Positions 45,101 through 54,837 are shown, counted from the first letter of the stretch. The stretch: 64,000 bases of DNA from Bos javanicus (GCF_032452875.1 NC_083879.1:87119572-87183571); one strand, 5' to 3'. Made by a program: numbers and translations. The notes: generated by a model not told the origin, from the sequence alone.

Positions 45101-48100
45101 AAGTGTAGTGCGTCTTATAATTGAAGAATTATCTTAAACGGAGACACTTAACTCGCCACCCGAAGGTCTCTGCTGTCAGGGCTCTGGAGGCAGGTCCCAG
45201 GTGAGCTTTACTTCTGGTCAGAGGGAGACCCATGGGAGGACGTGGACGCTGTCACCTGGGGACTCTACAGGATGACGGCTGTCTCCTGTATGACCGCCGG
45301 ACGGAGCTCTCCAGAGCCAGGCTCGACTGATGCATCTCCATCCTCTGTGGCAGGTCCCGCTGGCCCAGCTGGCCTACGGCCCGTCCACGGCACCTCGGGT
45401 CCTCTACGACCCCGCCCAGCAGATCCTGGCCTGCTCGGGCTTTCGCCCCAGGCCCCCAGCCATCCCGACCTGCTCATCCTACCCGCTGCCCCTCCAGGTA
45501 GGCCGAGTGCCCTGGCCGGGGCGGGGCTCACGTCACAGGCAGCCCTCACCTGGGACGTGCTGCCCAGGTGGGACCCGGGGGCCGGGGGCTTGGGCTGAAG
45601 GAGTGCGGGGTCTGTGGCTCCCCCTCCTGATTAGGTGGGGGTGGTGAAGCTGGCGTGGACCAGCAAGGGGGCGGGATGACACGGAGGGCGTCCCGAGGCC
45701 CCTCTCAGGACGTTCGACGGCCCCAGGGGTGCGTTTTGGGTGTCCTTTGCTCCTTGTGGCCCTGGAGACCCAGCCAGCTGACCCTTCGGGGCCTCAGCTT
45801 TCCTAACCCCGATCCGGGTCCCCCGGAAGTTGGCTGCAGTTTCCTGGCCAGAGCGACTGGGCGGGCCAGCTGCCTGGCCCCCAGGACGTGCCAGAGTCCC
45901 CGAGTGGTGCCTGCGGGTTTCCAACCTCCAGCCATTCCCCACCTCGACAGCGGCTACCATGCAGGCTTCACTCTCACACAGCTCTGGAGGCCTTGGGGTG
46001 CTGTGGGAGGAGGCGTGTGGGGCGAAGCCTTGTTCATAGAGCAGCATCGCCGGGCCTGCCACCAGCCACCGGTGCAGCCCCAGCGTGATGGCCAGAGTGC
46101 CCTCGACTGTTGTCCTGTGGCCTCGGGGGCAGAGGGCCTCTGTTTTGGGGGGTGGTCTTGGCACATCCTCTGGTCTGTATCGATGACGACGAGGGCCTGA
46201 TCAGCTTTTACCAGCAGCACGTGTAGGAGCACAGTTCCACGCACAGCAGTAATCAGACTCCAAGGAGATGCCGTGTGTGTCTCGTCAGGAGGAAAAGGAC
46301 AGATGGCTCCCAGCGGAGGAGGAAAGGGACTCTGCAAGTGTTCTGTCCAGTCACTGGCAGTGGAAAACACTCCTACACGACAGGGGGAGTGAGCTGCTGT
46401 CGGGGGCTGTTTTGAGCAGTTAGTCAAAAGAGAAATCACAGAAGGGAACTCACCTTCCTTACTCCCTGGGCTGCCTGGTCAGGAAATGCAGGAATAAGGA
46501 CCCACCGATAATCAACTCACATCCTGTAAAAAAGGCCCTTGTACACTGTCACTAAGGGCCTCGCATCTGGTAAATAAGGGCCTCGCCCCCTTTACTAAGG
46601 ACTTTTGTCTGCCCTCCTGATGGTATCACCTGTGTGAGCAGAGCCTGGTTTAACTCTGCTCTGTGGTGGCTTCCTCCCTGGTTCCTGGCGGTTTGTTCCT
46701 TGTTTCCTAGTGGTTTTGTCTGTGGTTCCTGGTGGTTTTCTCTGTGGTCCATGGTGATCTGTTCGGTTCATGGTTCCTGGTCATTTGCTCTGTGATCCTT
46801 ATTGATTTATCATTGGTTCCTGCCAGCTCCTCTGTGGTTCCCACTGGTTGATTCTGTGGTTGGTGTGGTTTACTCCCTGGTTCTCTCAGCGGCTCATTTC
46901 CAATGAAGAACAGAGCACGCACGTGCACAGTGGGAGCTGCGGTCCCCACTGACCTGAGAGGATGTTCTCTAGAGACTTCCTCTGTCATCTAAGGTCAGAA
47001 AGAAGTGTGAATTTGAGAGAGAGAAAGCAACAGAGGTGGGCAGGGGCCCAGGGCCCTTGGATCCCAGAGCCCCCTTAGAGGGTCTCCAGGAGGAGGGGCA
47101 GGCAGGCAGGTGCCCCCTGGCCCTGGGCTCCTGATGGGTGGAGTTCAAGGACCCACTCGGCCCCACTGCAGACCAGAGCCTGCATGCACTCACCTTGTCC
47201 CATTGTAGAAGGGGTTGCTTGCTTTACTTACTTAATGTTGGTTTTAAGCAGGCATTTCTAACCCTTAGAAGTTAAGAAAAAAAGAGAAATTTAAGAGGTT
47301 TGTTGGCTGGTGGAAAAAAACTGGGAGTTTTGTTTGTTTAAAAGCTGTGCCAGGCCCCAGCGTTTGCTTTGCAGGATCACTTGCCTCTAGGTGTGTTAGT
47401 GCGGGTTCTCCTGAGATACAGAGCTAGTAGCGTGTCTGCACAGAGTAGACACACAGAAAGATGTATTTATAGATGGAGGTGGTACATGTATAGACTCACA
47501 GGTAGAGAAATGGAGAGCTAGAGGAAGAGAGTCCAAAATCTGTAGGGCAGGCAACAGGCTGGAGGCCCCGGGAAGAATGGGTTTTGCAGTTTGCATCTGA
47601 AGGTATCTGGAGGTGGAATTCCCTCTGCTCGGGCACCTCAGGCATTCCTCTTCAACTGATCGAATGAGGCCCAGCTGTAACAGATAGTGTGAGCTGCTGG
47701 TCTACATGCTCATCACAGCTACAGAACACCCTCAAGATGACATCGAGACGGCAGTCTGGCACCTGGGCACTGACTGTAGTCTAGCCAAGTTGATGCATAA
47801 AATTAACCATCACGCACTATGGAAAACATTGATGTTGGTTTTCCCCTTAAAATATGAAGCATTGAGTAAGCCCAAGGCCCCACACGAGCTGGGCAGCCTT
47901 TTCCTGGGACAGGGTTCACATGTCCATGTGTCCAGTGTCAGGTGGTCGACGGCCACCCTCTGAGTGTCGAGACCAGTGTCCCGCAGGCGAGGTGGGGGCC
48001 CCGTGGGGCTGAATCAGGGCCTCCTGTGGCCCCTGGGAACTCAGCCTCATCAGGAGCAGTCACCGCCTGCGGGCCTGGGCCTGGGGGCTGAGCCCAAGTG

Positions 48101-48297
48101 GGCTCTGAGGGGCTCCCATGGGCTGAGGAGGCTTTTCTGTTTGATTGCAGCTGCCCGGTGGCTTCGCGGCCTCACGTGGCTCCGACCTCCCTCTGCCCGA
48201 GGACTCACAGCCTCAGCCGAGCTCCAGCTGCCGGCACCCCCTCAGCGCCCCCACCCACCTCCTCCCCGGGGAGAAGCCCCCTCCCTACACACCGTGA
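27059..48297 (+). CDS. TMEM255B: TMEM255B, four-pass transmembrane protein (9 coding exons, 321 aa, intact)
   Basis: Joined exons 27059-27113, 32616-32755, 35717-35779, 41523-41612, 41987-42067, 43195-43280, 43700-43859, 45354-45497 and 48151-48297 give 966 bases, 321 aa plus stop, close to my recollection of human TMEM255B (about 326 aa). All junctions are GT/AG and in phase. Visible parts: short Pro-rich N-terminus; four hydrophobic segments at about 28-48 (LWFVGALLAVSASILTVGLA), 63-80, 87-112 and 198-222; an NVT glycosylation sequon at Asn54; a Cys-rich segment between segments 3 and 4 (about 126-170, with CYCC); and a Pro/Ser-rich C-tail ending GEKPPPYTP, whose PPPY (316-319) is a WW-domain-binding motif of the type used by NEDD4-family ubiquitin ligases. 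The biochemical role of the family is not established. No defect is seen. Confidence 0.95.
28265..28405 (+). repeat. GGGAGGGGAGGCT minisatellite (TMEM255B intron 1)
   Basis: About 140 bases of GGAGGCTGGGAGGGG and GGAGGCTGGAGGAGGCT words, purine-rich on the plus strand. Confidence 0.85.
28406..30740. other. TMEM255B: TMEM255B intron 1 middle part, nothing recognised
   Basis: No exon-like or named repeat sequence seen. As in the preceding stretch 27114-28264, which includes an AT-rich patch at 27640-27930, nothing could be assigned. Confidence 0.35.
30745..30835 (-). mobile_element. Bov-A2/BovB-tail SINE fragment
   Basis: Diverged copy of the ruminant SINE tail in reverse orientation: 'gtgacctcgtggactgtagc' then 'ccactaggcccctctgtccg'. 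Confidence 0.6.
32078..32225 (+). mobile_element. Probable MIR/L2-class remnant
   Basis: The words 'tgtttactgagaacccgcca', 'tgtgcaagcgccgtcctagg' and 'agggcccattgtctgggagg' follow the pattern of old MIR/L2-class elements ('tttactgagcacctactatg', 'tgccaggcactgttctagg'). Strongly diverged. Confidence 0.4.
32616..32755 (+). CDS. TMEM255B: TMEM255B coding exon 2
   Basis: Encodes residues 19-65: a basic FVRRKK stop-transfer-like stretch, transmembrane segment 1 and TENVTVGGYYPGII. Acceptor ccccggcag, donor ATT|GTGAGT, phase 0. Confidence 0.95.
32756..34825. other. TMEM255B: TMEM255B intron 2 left part, nothing recognised
   Basis: No exon, RNA gene or named repeat recognised. Bases 33300-33480 and 33960-34150 are more AT-rich than the surroundings. 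Confidence 0.35.
34826..35437 (-). mobile_element. BovB LINE 3' fragment D (TMEM255B intron 2)
   Basis: Reverse-orientation BovB 3' end beginning 'gttcagctcagtgatatg'; on the minus strand it reads [20 protein letters not shown] and other BovB ORF2 C-terminal words. It is 5'-truncated at about 35437 and ends about 280 bases before exon 3. Confidence 0.86.
35717..35779 (+). CDS. TMEM255B: TMEM255B coding exon 3
   Basis: A 63-base exon encoding residues 66-86 (LGFGSFLGIIGINLMENRKQ then M), transmembrane segment 2. Acceptor gcgtcag, donor ATG|GTGAGA. A G-rich minisatellite begins about 25 bases into the following intron. Confidence 0.94.
35806..36215 (+). repeat. GTGTGGGG minisatellite just inside TMEM255B intron 3
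   Basis: About 410 bases of GTGTGGGGG and GAGTGTGGGCAGTGGGGA words. It starts about 25 bases after the exon 3 donor site. The plus-strand (pre-mRNA sense) guanine runs could form G-quadruplexes. Gly/Val and Pro/His frames across it are artefacts. Confidence 0.9.
36940..37030 (+). mobile_element. Small L1 3'-region piece
   Basis: Matches the L1 word 'tctggaaaacagtttggcag' as 'tctctggaaaacagcctggc' with 'agctcctcagagggtt' after it. Orientation is opposite to the adjoining L1 fragment. Confidence 0.5.
37337..38684 (-). mobile_element. BovB LINE copy E with target-site duplication (TMEM255B intron 3)
   Basis: A 5'-truncated BovB of about 1.35 kb. The minus strand encodes reverse transcriptase words [40 protein letters not shown] and YGCESWIVKKAEH, with frame breaks. 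It is flanked by identical 8-base copies TCAGTATT at 37329-37336 and 38685-38692. Non-autonomous in this state. Confidence 0.92.
38831..39042 (-). mobile_element. Bov-tA type SINE, reverse orientation
   Basis: Reverse tail (tgaccccatggactgtagcc, cacgaggctcctctgtctat) followed by the reverse tRNA-derived head (ccatccagggatcaaacctg, gcattgcagagagattcttt). Inserted in the L1 fragment. Confidence 0.88.
39116..40844. other. TMEM255B: TMEM255B intron 3 right part, nothing recognised
   Basis: No exon, RNA gene or named repeat recognised between the L1 fragment and the tandem duplication. Confidence 0.35.
40845..41048 (+). repeat. 102-bp tandem duplication (TMEM255B intron 3)
   Basis: Two head-to-tail copies, 40845-40946 and 40947-41048, starting gcagcgtcct. 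They differ at only a few positions, so the duplication is recent. Confidence 0.92.
41523..41612 (+). CDS. TMEM255B: TMEM255B coding exon 4
   Basis: Encodes residues 87-116, transmembrane segment 3 (LVAAIVFVSFGVVAAFCCAV). Acceptor gcttccag, donor ATT|GTGAGT. Confidence 0.94.
41987..42067 (+). CDS. TMEM255B: TMEM255B coding exon 5
   Basis: Encodes residues 117-143 (EPRPLMAGRCQFHSSGAGYL then HDAHQTE), start of the Cys-rich loop. Acceptor ccctccag, donor GAG|GTAAGG. Confidence 0.94.
42885..42948 (+). repeat. 32-bp tandem duplication (TMEM255B intron 5)
   Basis: Units starting at 42885 and 42917 (gggtctcccacc...) differ at one visible base. Confidence 0.85.
43195..43280 (+). CDS. TMEM255B: TMEM255B coding exon 6
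   Basis: Encodes residues 144-171 and two bases of Gly172: the Cys-rich segment with CHSPNGGC and NTCYCCDLYDC. Acceptor gcttgcag, donor GGG|GTGAGA. Confidence 0.94.
43700..43859 (+). CDS. TMEM255B: TMEM255B coding exon 7
   Basis: Completes Gly172 and encodes residues 173-225, including transmembrane segment 4 (LNVLGLLLGVITAAVLGAF). Acceptor gccatgcag, donor GCG|GTGAGT. Confidence 0.94.
44683..44772 (+). repeat. 45-bp tandem duplication (TMEM255B intron 7)
   Basis: The block ggcttctcctgcaggtcaga and the following bases occur at 44685 and 44730, offset 45, with few differences. Each copy contains a consensus-like ctcctgcag|gt acceptor-like word, but no exon follows. Confidence 0.88.
45354..45497 (+). 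CDS. TMEM255B: TMEM255B coding exon 8
   Basis: Encodes residues 226-273 (VPLAQLAYGP start; CSSYPLPLQ end), the proximal cytosolic tail. Acceptor ctgtggcag, donor CAG|GTAGGC. Confidence 0.94.
46665..46890 (+). repeat. Degenerate TGTGGTTCCTGGTGGTTT minisatellite (TMEM255B intron 8)
   Basis: About 225 bases of imperfect units of roughly 20-27 bases containing 'tctgtggttcctggtgg'. The minus-strand frame is open with Asn/Thr/Arg-rich repeats, an artefact. Confidence 0.8.
47395..47815. mobile_element. Old interspersed repeat, probably an L1M-type 3' end
   Basis: The words 'gtgcgggttctcctgagata', 'gagtccaaaatctgtagggc', 'ggaggtggaattccctctgc', 'caactgatcgaatgaggccc' and 'aagttgatgcataaaattaa' match a very common old mammalian repeat. 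The family name is uncertain. Confidence 0.5.
48151..48297 (+). CDS. TMEM255B: TMEM255B coding exon 9 (terminal)
   Basis: Encodes residues 274-321 and the TGA stop: Ser/Pro-rich tail ending LLPGEKPPPYTP. Acceptor ttgattgcag. The conserved PGEKPPPY ending confirms frame and exon. Confidence 0.94.
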   Translation: MPGGFAASRGSDLPLPEDSQPQPSSSCRHPLSAPTHLLPGEKPPPYTP

Positions 48298-49530
48298 TGC
48301 AGAGGGTGGAGATGGAAAGCAGTAGTTTGGTCTGTTCAAAGCAGCCCCCTCCCCACTGTGGCTGCCTCCTGGAGACCCTCCTGCAGACCCCCCCTACAGA
48401 CCCTCCTGCAGATCCTCCTTGGCTCATCAGTGCAGGAGAGGCCAGGATCATGCGGGGGACCCCAGTGGTGAGGCCGCTCCGCCCCTTCCCGCCGCCCCCC
48501 GCCCCGTGAGACCACACCCCCAGCTGAGCTATAATTCCCGCTGAAGCGGCCGGGCTCTGGCCTCACCACTTACAGAGCAGTTTCGTTTCTCTTCTGTCCT
48601 CCTCATCTGTCATCATGCACGTTACTGAAGGAAGTGTGGCTGTGCGCGGTGAGGGCCGCTTCCCAGGAGACGTGCTGTTCACGTGTGTGCGTTCCCGGGG
48701 AGGGCAGGGTGGCCACCCTCAGCGCGGCCCTCCTGGTGCGCGTCTGCCCAAGGGAAGTCCTCCCGGCTCGAGTACAAGCTCTGCGTCCACGGCCTGTGCA
48801 GGCCGGGGATCCGCGTGGGCTCTGCTCCAGTGGTGTCCGGGGGTTGGGGGGCGGCGAGCTCCTGGGGCTGCGTCTGTCCGACTGTCAGCCCCCGGGGTGT
48901 CCAGCAGAGCCGGGTCTGGTCCTTAGCGGGGGTACCCCACATGGGCCCCCAGCCTGCAGAGCAGGCACCCCTAAGATGCCGGCTGTCTCTGCTGAGAAAC
49001 CCCCGCAGGGGCCACCTGGGAGCAGCTGTGCCCAGTAAAGACCCAGACACGCCTGAGGAAGCAGGTGAGCGCAGGCCTGGAGCTGCTCATAGACCTGAGT
49101 CCCCCCCACTTACAGCCCAAGGGAAGTGGGCGGGGAGGAGCGGTGTGGGGGGGAGGGGAGGAGCAGTGGGGGAGGGGAGGGGAGCGGGGGAAGAGGGGGG
49201 AGGCGGCCGAGTCTCAACAAGACGCGGTCTCCGGCGCCCCCTGCCGGCCGGGACGCAATTCCGTCCAACTGACCCGTTCCAGCCCCCACGTTCAGGACGG
49301 TCCTTAGGTTCACACGCGTCTCCCTCTTCCGAGCGAGTGGATGCGTCTCTACAGCAGGGAGGGATCTGTGCAGTGTCTGGCCCCGGGGTGAGCAAGCAGG
49401 GCGGGTGGGCACGGACTCCCTGGCCCCGGCAGCGGCGGGTGGTGTCGGCCCCGTCCCCCCACCCCCGCCCCCGTCTGCCTTCAGCAGTGTTGTGTCTGCC
49501 GGAAGGAGGTACATCGCTTCATTGAAAACA
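48298..49530 (+). other. TMEM255B: Likely TMEM255B 3' UTR and flank, polyadenylation site unresolved
   Basis: No AATAAA or ATTAAA is visible by eye between the stop codon and the Tigger remnant. The first AATAAA on this strand is at 49611-49616, inside that repeat. Confidence 0.35.
49231..49250 (-). promoter_or_regulatory. CTCF-like motif, minus orientation
   Basis: CCGGCGCCCCCTGCCGGCCG is the reverse complement of a GGCAGGGGGCGCC core, close to the CTCF consensus. Confidence 0.5.
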
Positions 49531-49534
49531 TTTT

Positions 49535-49852
49535 CTTGCTAAAAAATAACTAAACAACCACAATAGTAACATCAAAGCCCACTGATCAGGAGTCACTATA
49601 CAACTATGATAATAAAGAGTTTGAGGTATCACAGGACACATGCTGAGCTCCGGGACAAGAGGCCACAGACACAGGAGATATCACAGGAACTACTGAAATG
49701 GGACACAGAGACACGAAGTGAGCAAACGCTGCTGGAAAAATGTGCCAGCAGGCTCAGTCCGCTCAGGGTGGCGCAAACCTTCAGTCTGTAACAACAACAA
49801 AAAGGGCAGTGTGTGCAAAGTGCGGTAAAGCGAACACGCCTGTGTTGTGTCA
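49535..49852 (-). mobile_element. Tigger-type DNA transposon remnant (TcMar-Tigger)
   Basis: The words 'tagtaacatcaaagcccact', 'gggacacagagacacgaagt', 'gagcaaacgctgctggaaaa' and 'ggtaaagcgaacacgcctgt' follow in reverse order the terminal part of Tigger1-like elements. Diverged and non-coding. Confidence 0.65.
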
Positions 49853-52386
49853 GATGTGGGCTCACGAGCCCCGTGTTGCGGGTGGGCCCAGCCCGGCACT
49901 GGCCTTGCGGCCTCTGTGGGCAGGACACGGCCCCACCCCCTGCTGTCCTGGAATCTTAGCTCCAAAGGTTACAAACCCCGCAAGGCCACTCCTCATCAAT
50001 TTGGAATTTTAGGTCAGTCATCGTGACCAATCCTGCTGAATTCTTTGATTCGCTTTGGGCATATTGTTAAAAACAAACCCAGCAAAATTTAGGCGGAGTA
50101 ATTCCATCGGCTGAGGGGGACCCTGTGGCCACTGAGAAACAGTGTGGAGGCTTTGAAACGTCCTTCACTTGGCTGGCTGGCTGGCTGAGGACTTAGCCTC
50201 TCTGCAAAGCTCTCCCTTCTGGGGGCGTCACGTCACGATGGCAGGTGTTTGGGGCCTGGAGAGGCTGAGTGTGCGCCCCAAGCCCCAGGGCGGGGGCCCT
50301 GTGCAGGGAAGGAAGGGGGCGTCCGGACCGCAGTGGGGACGAACTGCTGTCCTCTCCCTAATGTGAGCCGTCCTCATCACAAAGGCAGGGAGGCAAACTC
50401 CTGACTTGGCAAAAGTTACACATACACATTTAGAGGCTTTTCATAGAGTTTCATAGTCACTGAGACATTTCTTTATGTTGAGGAGTATGGCAGGGTGTTG
50501 GTCACAAGTCAGGAGCCATCGAGTGACCCCAGCAGGCTGAGGACCAGGGCCCAGCTCCTCCCTCCCCACTGCAGGCACGCCTGGCTTCCCGCCATTAGGG
50601 GAAGTGGCCAGGAGCCCCCTCCCCAGCCCCGTCACACGTGTCTGCTCACTTTGCTTCATATCAGGTGAGGTCCTGTCATCCCTCCTTCCCTTCGTGGCGT
50701 CTGTTTGCAGATGCACAGTCTGTCCCCGCTTCCCGGGGACACCTGGTGGACCTTGCAGGCACTTAGGGCTCTGAGTGTGTGGCACCCAGTGGCCTGCTCA
50801 GGGTCGGGGCGTGCCCATCCAGTTGCCCTCCCCGATCGCCGCCCTGAACGCATCAAAGGACACAAACCACACCTCACAGTCCTGGGTGGACAAGCGCTCC
50901 TTGGAGCCAGAGAGACTGTGTCTGTCTGGGTCGGGTGGGCTGCAGGAGGAGTCCTTCCTGTCCAGGGGATCCTTAATTTCACCTACTCAGTGTTTTGGGT
51001 TCAAAGTGCAGAAACACGTGATGTTTAAACGCCTTCAACTGTGTTGCTTGAAAGTGAATTCTGGGCACAGGGCTGTGGGTCAGCATGAGGGCTTCCTGCT
51101 CTGCCTACAGCCATCCTGGGCTCCGTGCTGTGGTGTGAACACACCTTCATGTGTCCACTGTCGTCACTCCTGGAAGTGTCGGTCAAGGCGGGGATACTGC
51201 CTGATCCCAGGACCCTCTGTGGCCCCGAGGCTAGAGCCTCTGGGGGGAGGGCCTGGCTTCCCTGGTGCCCTGGTGTTGGCGCCAGCTCAGCTGCTGCCCT
51301 GTGGGGCGCTGGCATCCTGCCCTTTGGGAGCATCTGACCTGGTGCCCACCCTGCCAGGCAAGAGCAGGAGAGGAGAGGAGAGGAGACAGGACATCGGGGC
51401 CGAGCCCCAGAGCTGCTCTCGTTGGGGGTCGGCTCAGCGTTTCCAGAGGGCGGGGCGCCACACCTGAGCAGAAACTCCGTGTCCACAGGCTGGGTGGTGC
51501 TTGAGACCAGGAAGGAGTTCTCTTTCCTCTCCTTTGGTGCCCTGTCCCGCCCCCTCAGTTTCTGCACTCGGATATGAGCCCCGAGCCGGGGGCATCCTGG
51601 AGCCAGAAATCCCACGACTGACTCCCAGGCCTCTGGCTTCCTCAGCAGGTAACGGCAGAGCTCAGCGTGGGCCTCCGCTGGGGTCTGACCAGGGCTCACC
51701 CCTCGCGCTGCCTGAGGTCAGGATGTCCACCGGCCCCGCTGACCCATCCGGGGTCCCATAGCAAGTGCCTCACCCGCCCAGAGTTTAAGAAGCGAAGTTC
51801 AGCGCAGCCGGGGTCTGTGGTCTGCGATGTCAATCTACTCAGTGGTTCCCGGACCCAACGTGACTAGACGGGGAGGACCTTGGTCCGGGGCTGCAGGGAG
51901 CGAAGATGCAGCCCCTGGAGCAAACGGCAGAGCAGTTGTAGACCTGCAGCAAACCTGCGCCCCAGAACGTGGGCTGACCTGTGACCCTGGACACGACTGC
52001 CGGTGGGCTCAGCGGGCTCAGCGTTTCCCCGGACTGTCCACACCTGCGTCTCCCGCCCGTGCTGTCTCCCCGCCAGGTATTTCCATCTCGCCTGGAGCTG
52101 ATAAAAAGTATTAAACTCCAAAGCCAGCAGTTTTGCTCAGGCCACAAAAATGTCTCTATCCCTCAGCCCAGCCATAAAGAATGTGAACGATTCAGCCCCA
52201 GCCTGCTGGTGGCTCAGGCCCTCTCCCCGGCCCCCGGGACTCCCTCCCCCGCACATCCTGTGTGCCCCCTCCTGCCCTCCAGGCTCTGGGGCAGCTCCCC
52301 TGCCTGGCACACAGCACCTGCCCCGGCCTGGCCTCAGCATGCTCCAGGCACCCTTCCCAGGGACCATCTCTGCCAAGGCCTCCCCA
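49853..52386. other. Intergenic sequence between TMEM255B and GAS6, nothing recognised
   Basis: No exon, RNA gene or named repeat recognised. Open frames overlap on both strands and resemble no protein. Confidence 0.35.
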
Positions 52387-52588
52387 GCCCAGAAGGCTCT
52401 CCCTGGGCCTGATGCCCACGTGGTGTAACTGCTGTGCCTCCAGGCACCATCACGGGGTGGGGCCCGGTGGGGCCCACCTCCTCCCCAGCCCAGAAGGCTC
52501 TCCCTGGGCCTGATGCTCGTGCGGTGTAACTGCTGTGCCTCCAGGCACCACCACGGGGTGGGTCCTGGTGGGGCCCACCTCTGCTGAG
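52387..52588 (+). repeat. 101-bp tandem duplication
   Basis: Block starting 'gcccagaaggctctccctgg' at 52387 recurs at 52488. The copies differ at about ten positions by eye. Confidence 0.9.
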
Positions 52589-52673
52589 TGACCTGCCTCA
52601 TCCTTGGTCACAGACGAGGAGGCAGGCTGGAGGCTGGGGCGTGGGATGGCCAGGGAGGCTGTTGATGGGAACA

Positions 52674-52730
52674 GGGTTCCCTGCTGCCATGATGGAATGT
52701 TCGGTTCCCTGCTGCCATGATGGAATGTTC
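52674..52730 (+). repeat. 27-bp tandem duplication
   Basis: 'ggttccctgctgccatgatg' plus 'gaatgttc' occurs twice head to tail, identical as read. Confidence 0.88.
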
Positions 52731-53904
52731 TAGAACTGGACACAAGTGCTGGGTGCACAGCCTTGTGAAGGTGCTAAAACCTGCTGGGTTGCACACTGTT
52801 GGAGAGTGACCATTCTGGTGTGTGAGCTGGATCACAGAGGACACGCTCTTTGAGCATGGCCAGGGGACCGTGCGTGCTCAGTTAGCAAGGCACCCATTAT
52901 CAGCAGCATTGGGAGCCTGCAGTCACCAGCACCCCCCAGGCCTGCCCTCCTGTTCTGACAGTCCTTCGCCCCCTCTGGGCGTGGGGAGAGCACACTGAGC
53001 TGTTGGGAGCAGGCATGCCCTCCCGGTGCCCCGAGAGGAGTGGGTAGGGCCTCACTCCTCAGCAGCTCGTGGATGGCACCTGCCTTTCTCTTTCCTCTTT
53101 GCTCAAACTCTTTAATCACGAAACTGAATGACTACTATAAATTGAACAGAAAGCACGCTGAGAACCCCGGTGTAAGCGGCAGCTACTCAGAGCAGGGCCG
53201 TCACCGAGGCCGGGGCTGCCCACCCCATCCTGGGCCCACCTGCACGCGGTTCCGCTGTGTGTGGCTTGTTCTCTGCTGAGCTGCGTGCCTGTGACAGACC
53301 ATGGTGCTCCGCCCTGAGATGGGGACCGTGACTGCCCCTTCGGCTGTGGGTGGCCTTGGCTGGTCTTGGGGTTCCTATGTGTATGTGGGGCTCCCGGTGT
53401 GGATTTAGGGTGCACGGGAGACTTGGACTTTGTTGGACAACACCCAGCCCTGGTCCTTGGGGTCAGCCCAGACTAGTCTCAGCTCCAGGCTGCCAAGATC
53501 AGGTCCTACTCTACGCGAGAAACTTTCACAGCTGTGGGCGCAGGGGTTCCTTCCTGTGCTGTTTGTGCCCGCATTTCCCCCTTATTGATGAAGCTGGCCC
53601 CGTGGACAGACACCTTGGCCACTGGCACTTCCTGTCCTGTCCAGCAGCGTCCGGTCTTCTGTTGGGTCATTACTCACCGATTTGCAGGAGGAGCTCTATC
53701 CTTCCTTGGTTAACACGGTTACCCCACGTTAATCGGTCACCGAGGTTCCCGGTGTTTCCTCTTCTCAGCTGGTCTTGTCACGCTCCTTATGCTGCCTTGA
53801 TGAACAGATGTTCTTGATGATCGCTTGGTTTGTTTGAAGTGGACTTTATTTTTTAGAGCAGTTTCAGAATCACAGCAGTATCACCAGGACGGTGCAGAGG
53901 CCTC
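52731..53904. other. Intergenic sequence, nothing firm recognised
   Basis: Bases from about 53845 (tttattttttagagcagttt) may already belong to an old L1-associated end. The rest shows nothing I can name. Confidence 0.35.
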
Positions 53905-54240
53905 CGTGCAGCCCCATCAGGGAAGAGCCTCGCTTTTCTCCGCTGTGTCACCCTCACTCCTTTGTCGAAGATCAGGCGACTCTTTCTGGGGGTCCGTGTC
54001 TGGGCTCTCTGTCTGTCCAGGGATCCACTGTTCACTCTTTTGGCAACACCAGGCCGTATGACTGCTGCAGCTTCATAGTCTTGAAGCTGGGTAGCTTCTG
54101 GAAACTTTCCTTTTCTTGAAGTTCTTGATTTTAACATAGCCCAATTTTTAAATATTTTTCTTTATCATGAGTATTTTGTTTTATTATATATTTTAAAGAA
54201 ATACTTTTAAAAACCCTAGTTCATGAAAATACTCTTCTAT
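53905..54240 (-). mobile_element. Old L1 LINE fragment(s), reverse orientation
   Basis: 'cctttgtcgaagatcaggcg', 'tctgggctctctgtctgtcc' and 'cttttggcaacaccaggccg' are the reverse complement of a conserved L1 ORF2 stretch. Bases 54120-54240 continue as AT-rich L1-like sequence. Confidence 0.6.
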
Positions 54241-54440
54241 CAAAGGGGTCAGCAAAGTTGCTCTGTAAAGGCACAGGTTTGGAGGGCCCACAGCTGTGAA
54301 TCCACCACTGAGTCCTGACTAGAGCAGCAGAGAAGCTGTAGAGAATTGGAAGTTAGTGGGCAGAAATGTGTGCCAATATAGCTTTATTGAAAAGAGCAGA
54401 GGTGCATCACAGTGGGCCCACTGGCTAGAGTTTTACCTTA
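54241..54440 (+). mobile_element. MER5-type hAT-Charlie DNA transposon remnant
   Basis: 'aggggtcagcaaagttgctc', 'tgtgccaatatagctttatt' and a terminal 'gtgggcccactggctagag' match the MER5 consensus layout (ggttggcaaac..., ccaataaaactttattt, tggcccacgggccgtag). Inserted next to L1 sequence. Confidence 0.68.
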
Positions 54441-54837
54441 TCTTCTAAATGCTTTATAGATCGCCTTTACATTTAAATATGTACTCTATTGGAGCTAATA
54501 ATATGTGTTGTGTGAACTGGAGTCAAATGTCCCATCTCTGTAGTGCAGAGGTGTCACGGGGTGATTCCTCCAGGGCATGTGCTGCAGTGTAAGAGACGTT
54601 TCTGCCGTCACAGTGTCTGTCTATGTCTGGGGGGACAGCAGGCAGCGAGGGCAGAGGTTTCAGTGCCACCAAATGCCCTAAGAACAGCCCTTCACACAAC
54701 AACCATTATCAATTAATCCATACTATCCGAAAACCTAGAAATGAAATGCAAACAAATATTACACTTCTTCTATTTAAAAAACAAAACCACTGAGGTCAAC
54801 TCAGACCACATATGACAGCAGCACAGTGTACTGAGCA
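54441..54837. other. AT-rich unique sequence before the minisatellite
   Basis: No feature recognised. Confidence 0.35.

Noticed and set aside
49611..49616. AATAAA confidently annotated as the TMEM255B polyadenylation signal
   Set aside because: It lies in a transposon remnant 1.3 kb from the stop and may be fortuitous, so it is kept only as a finding.
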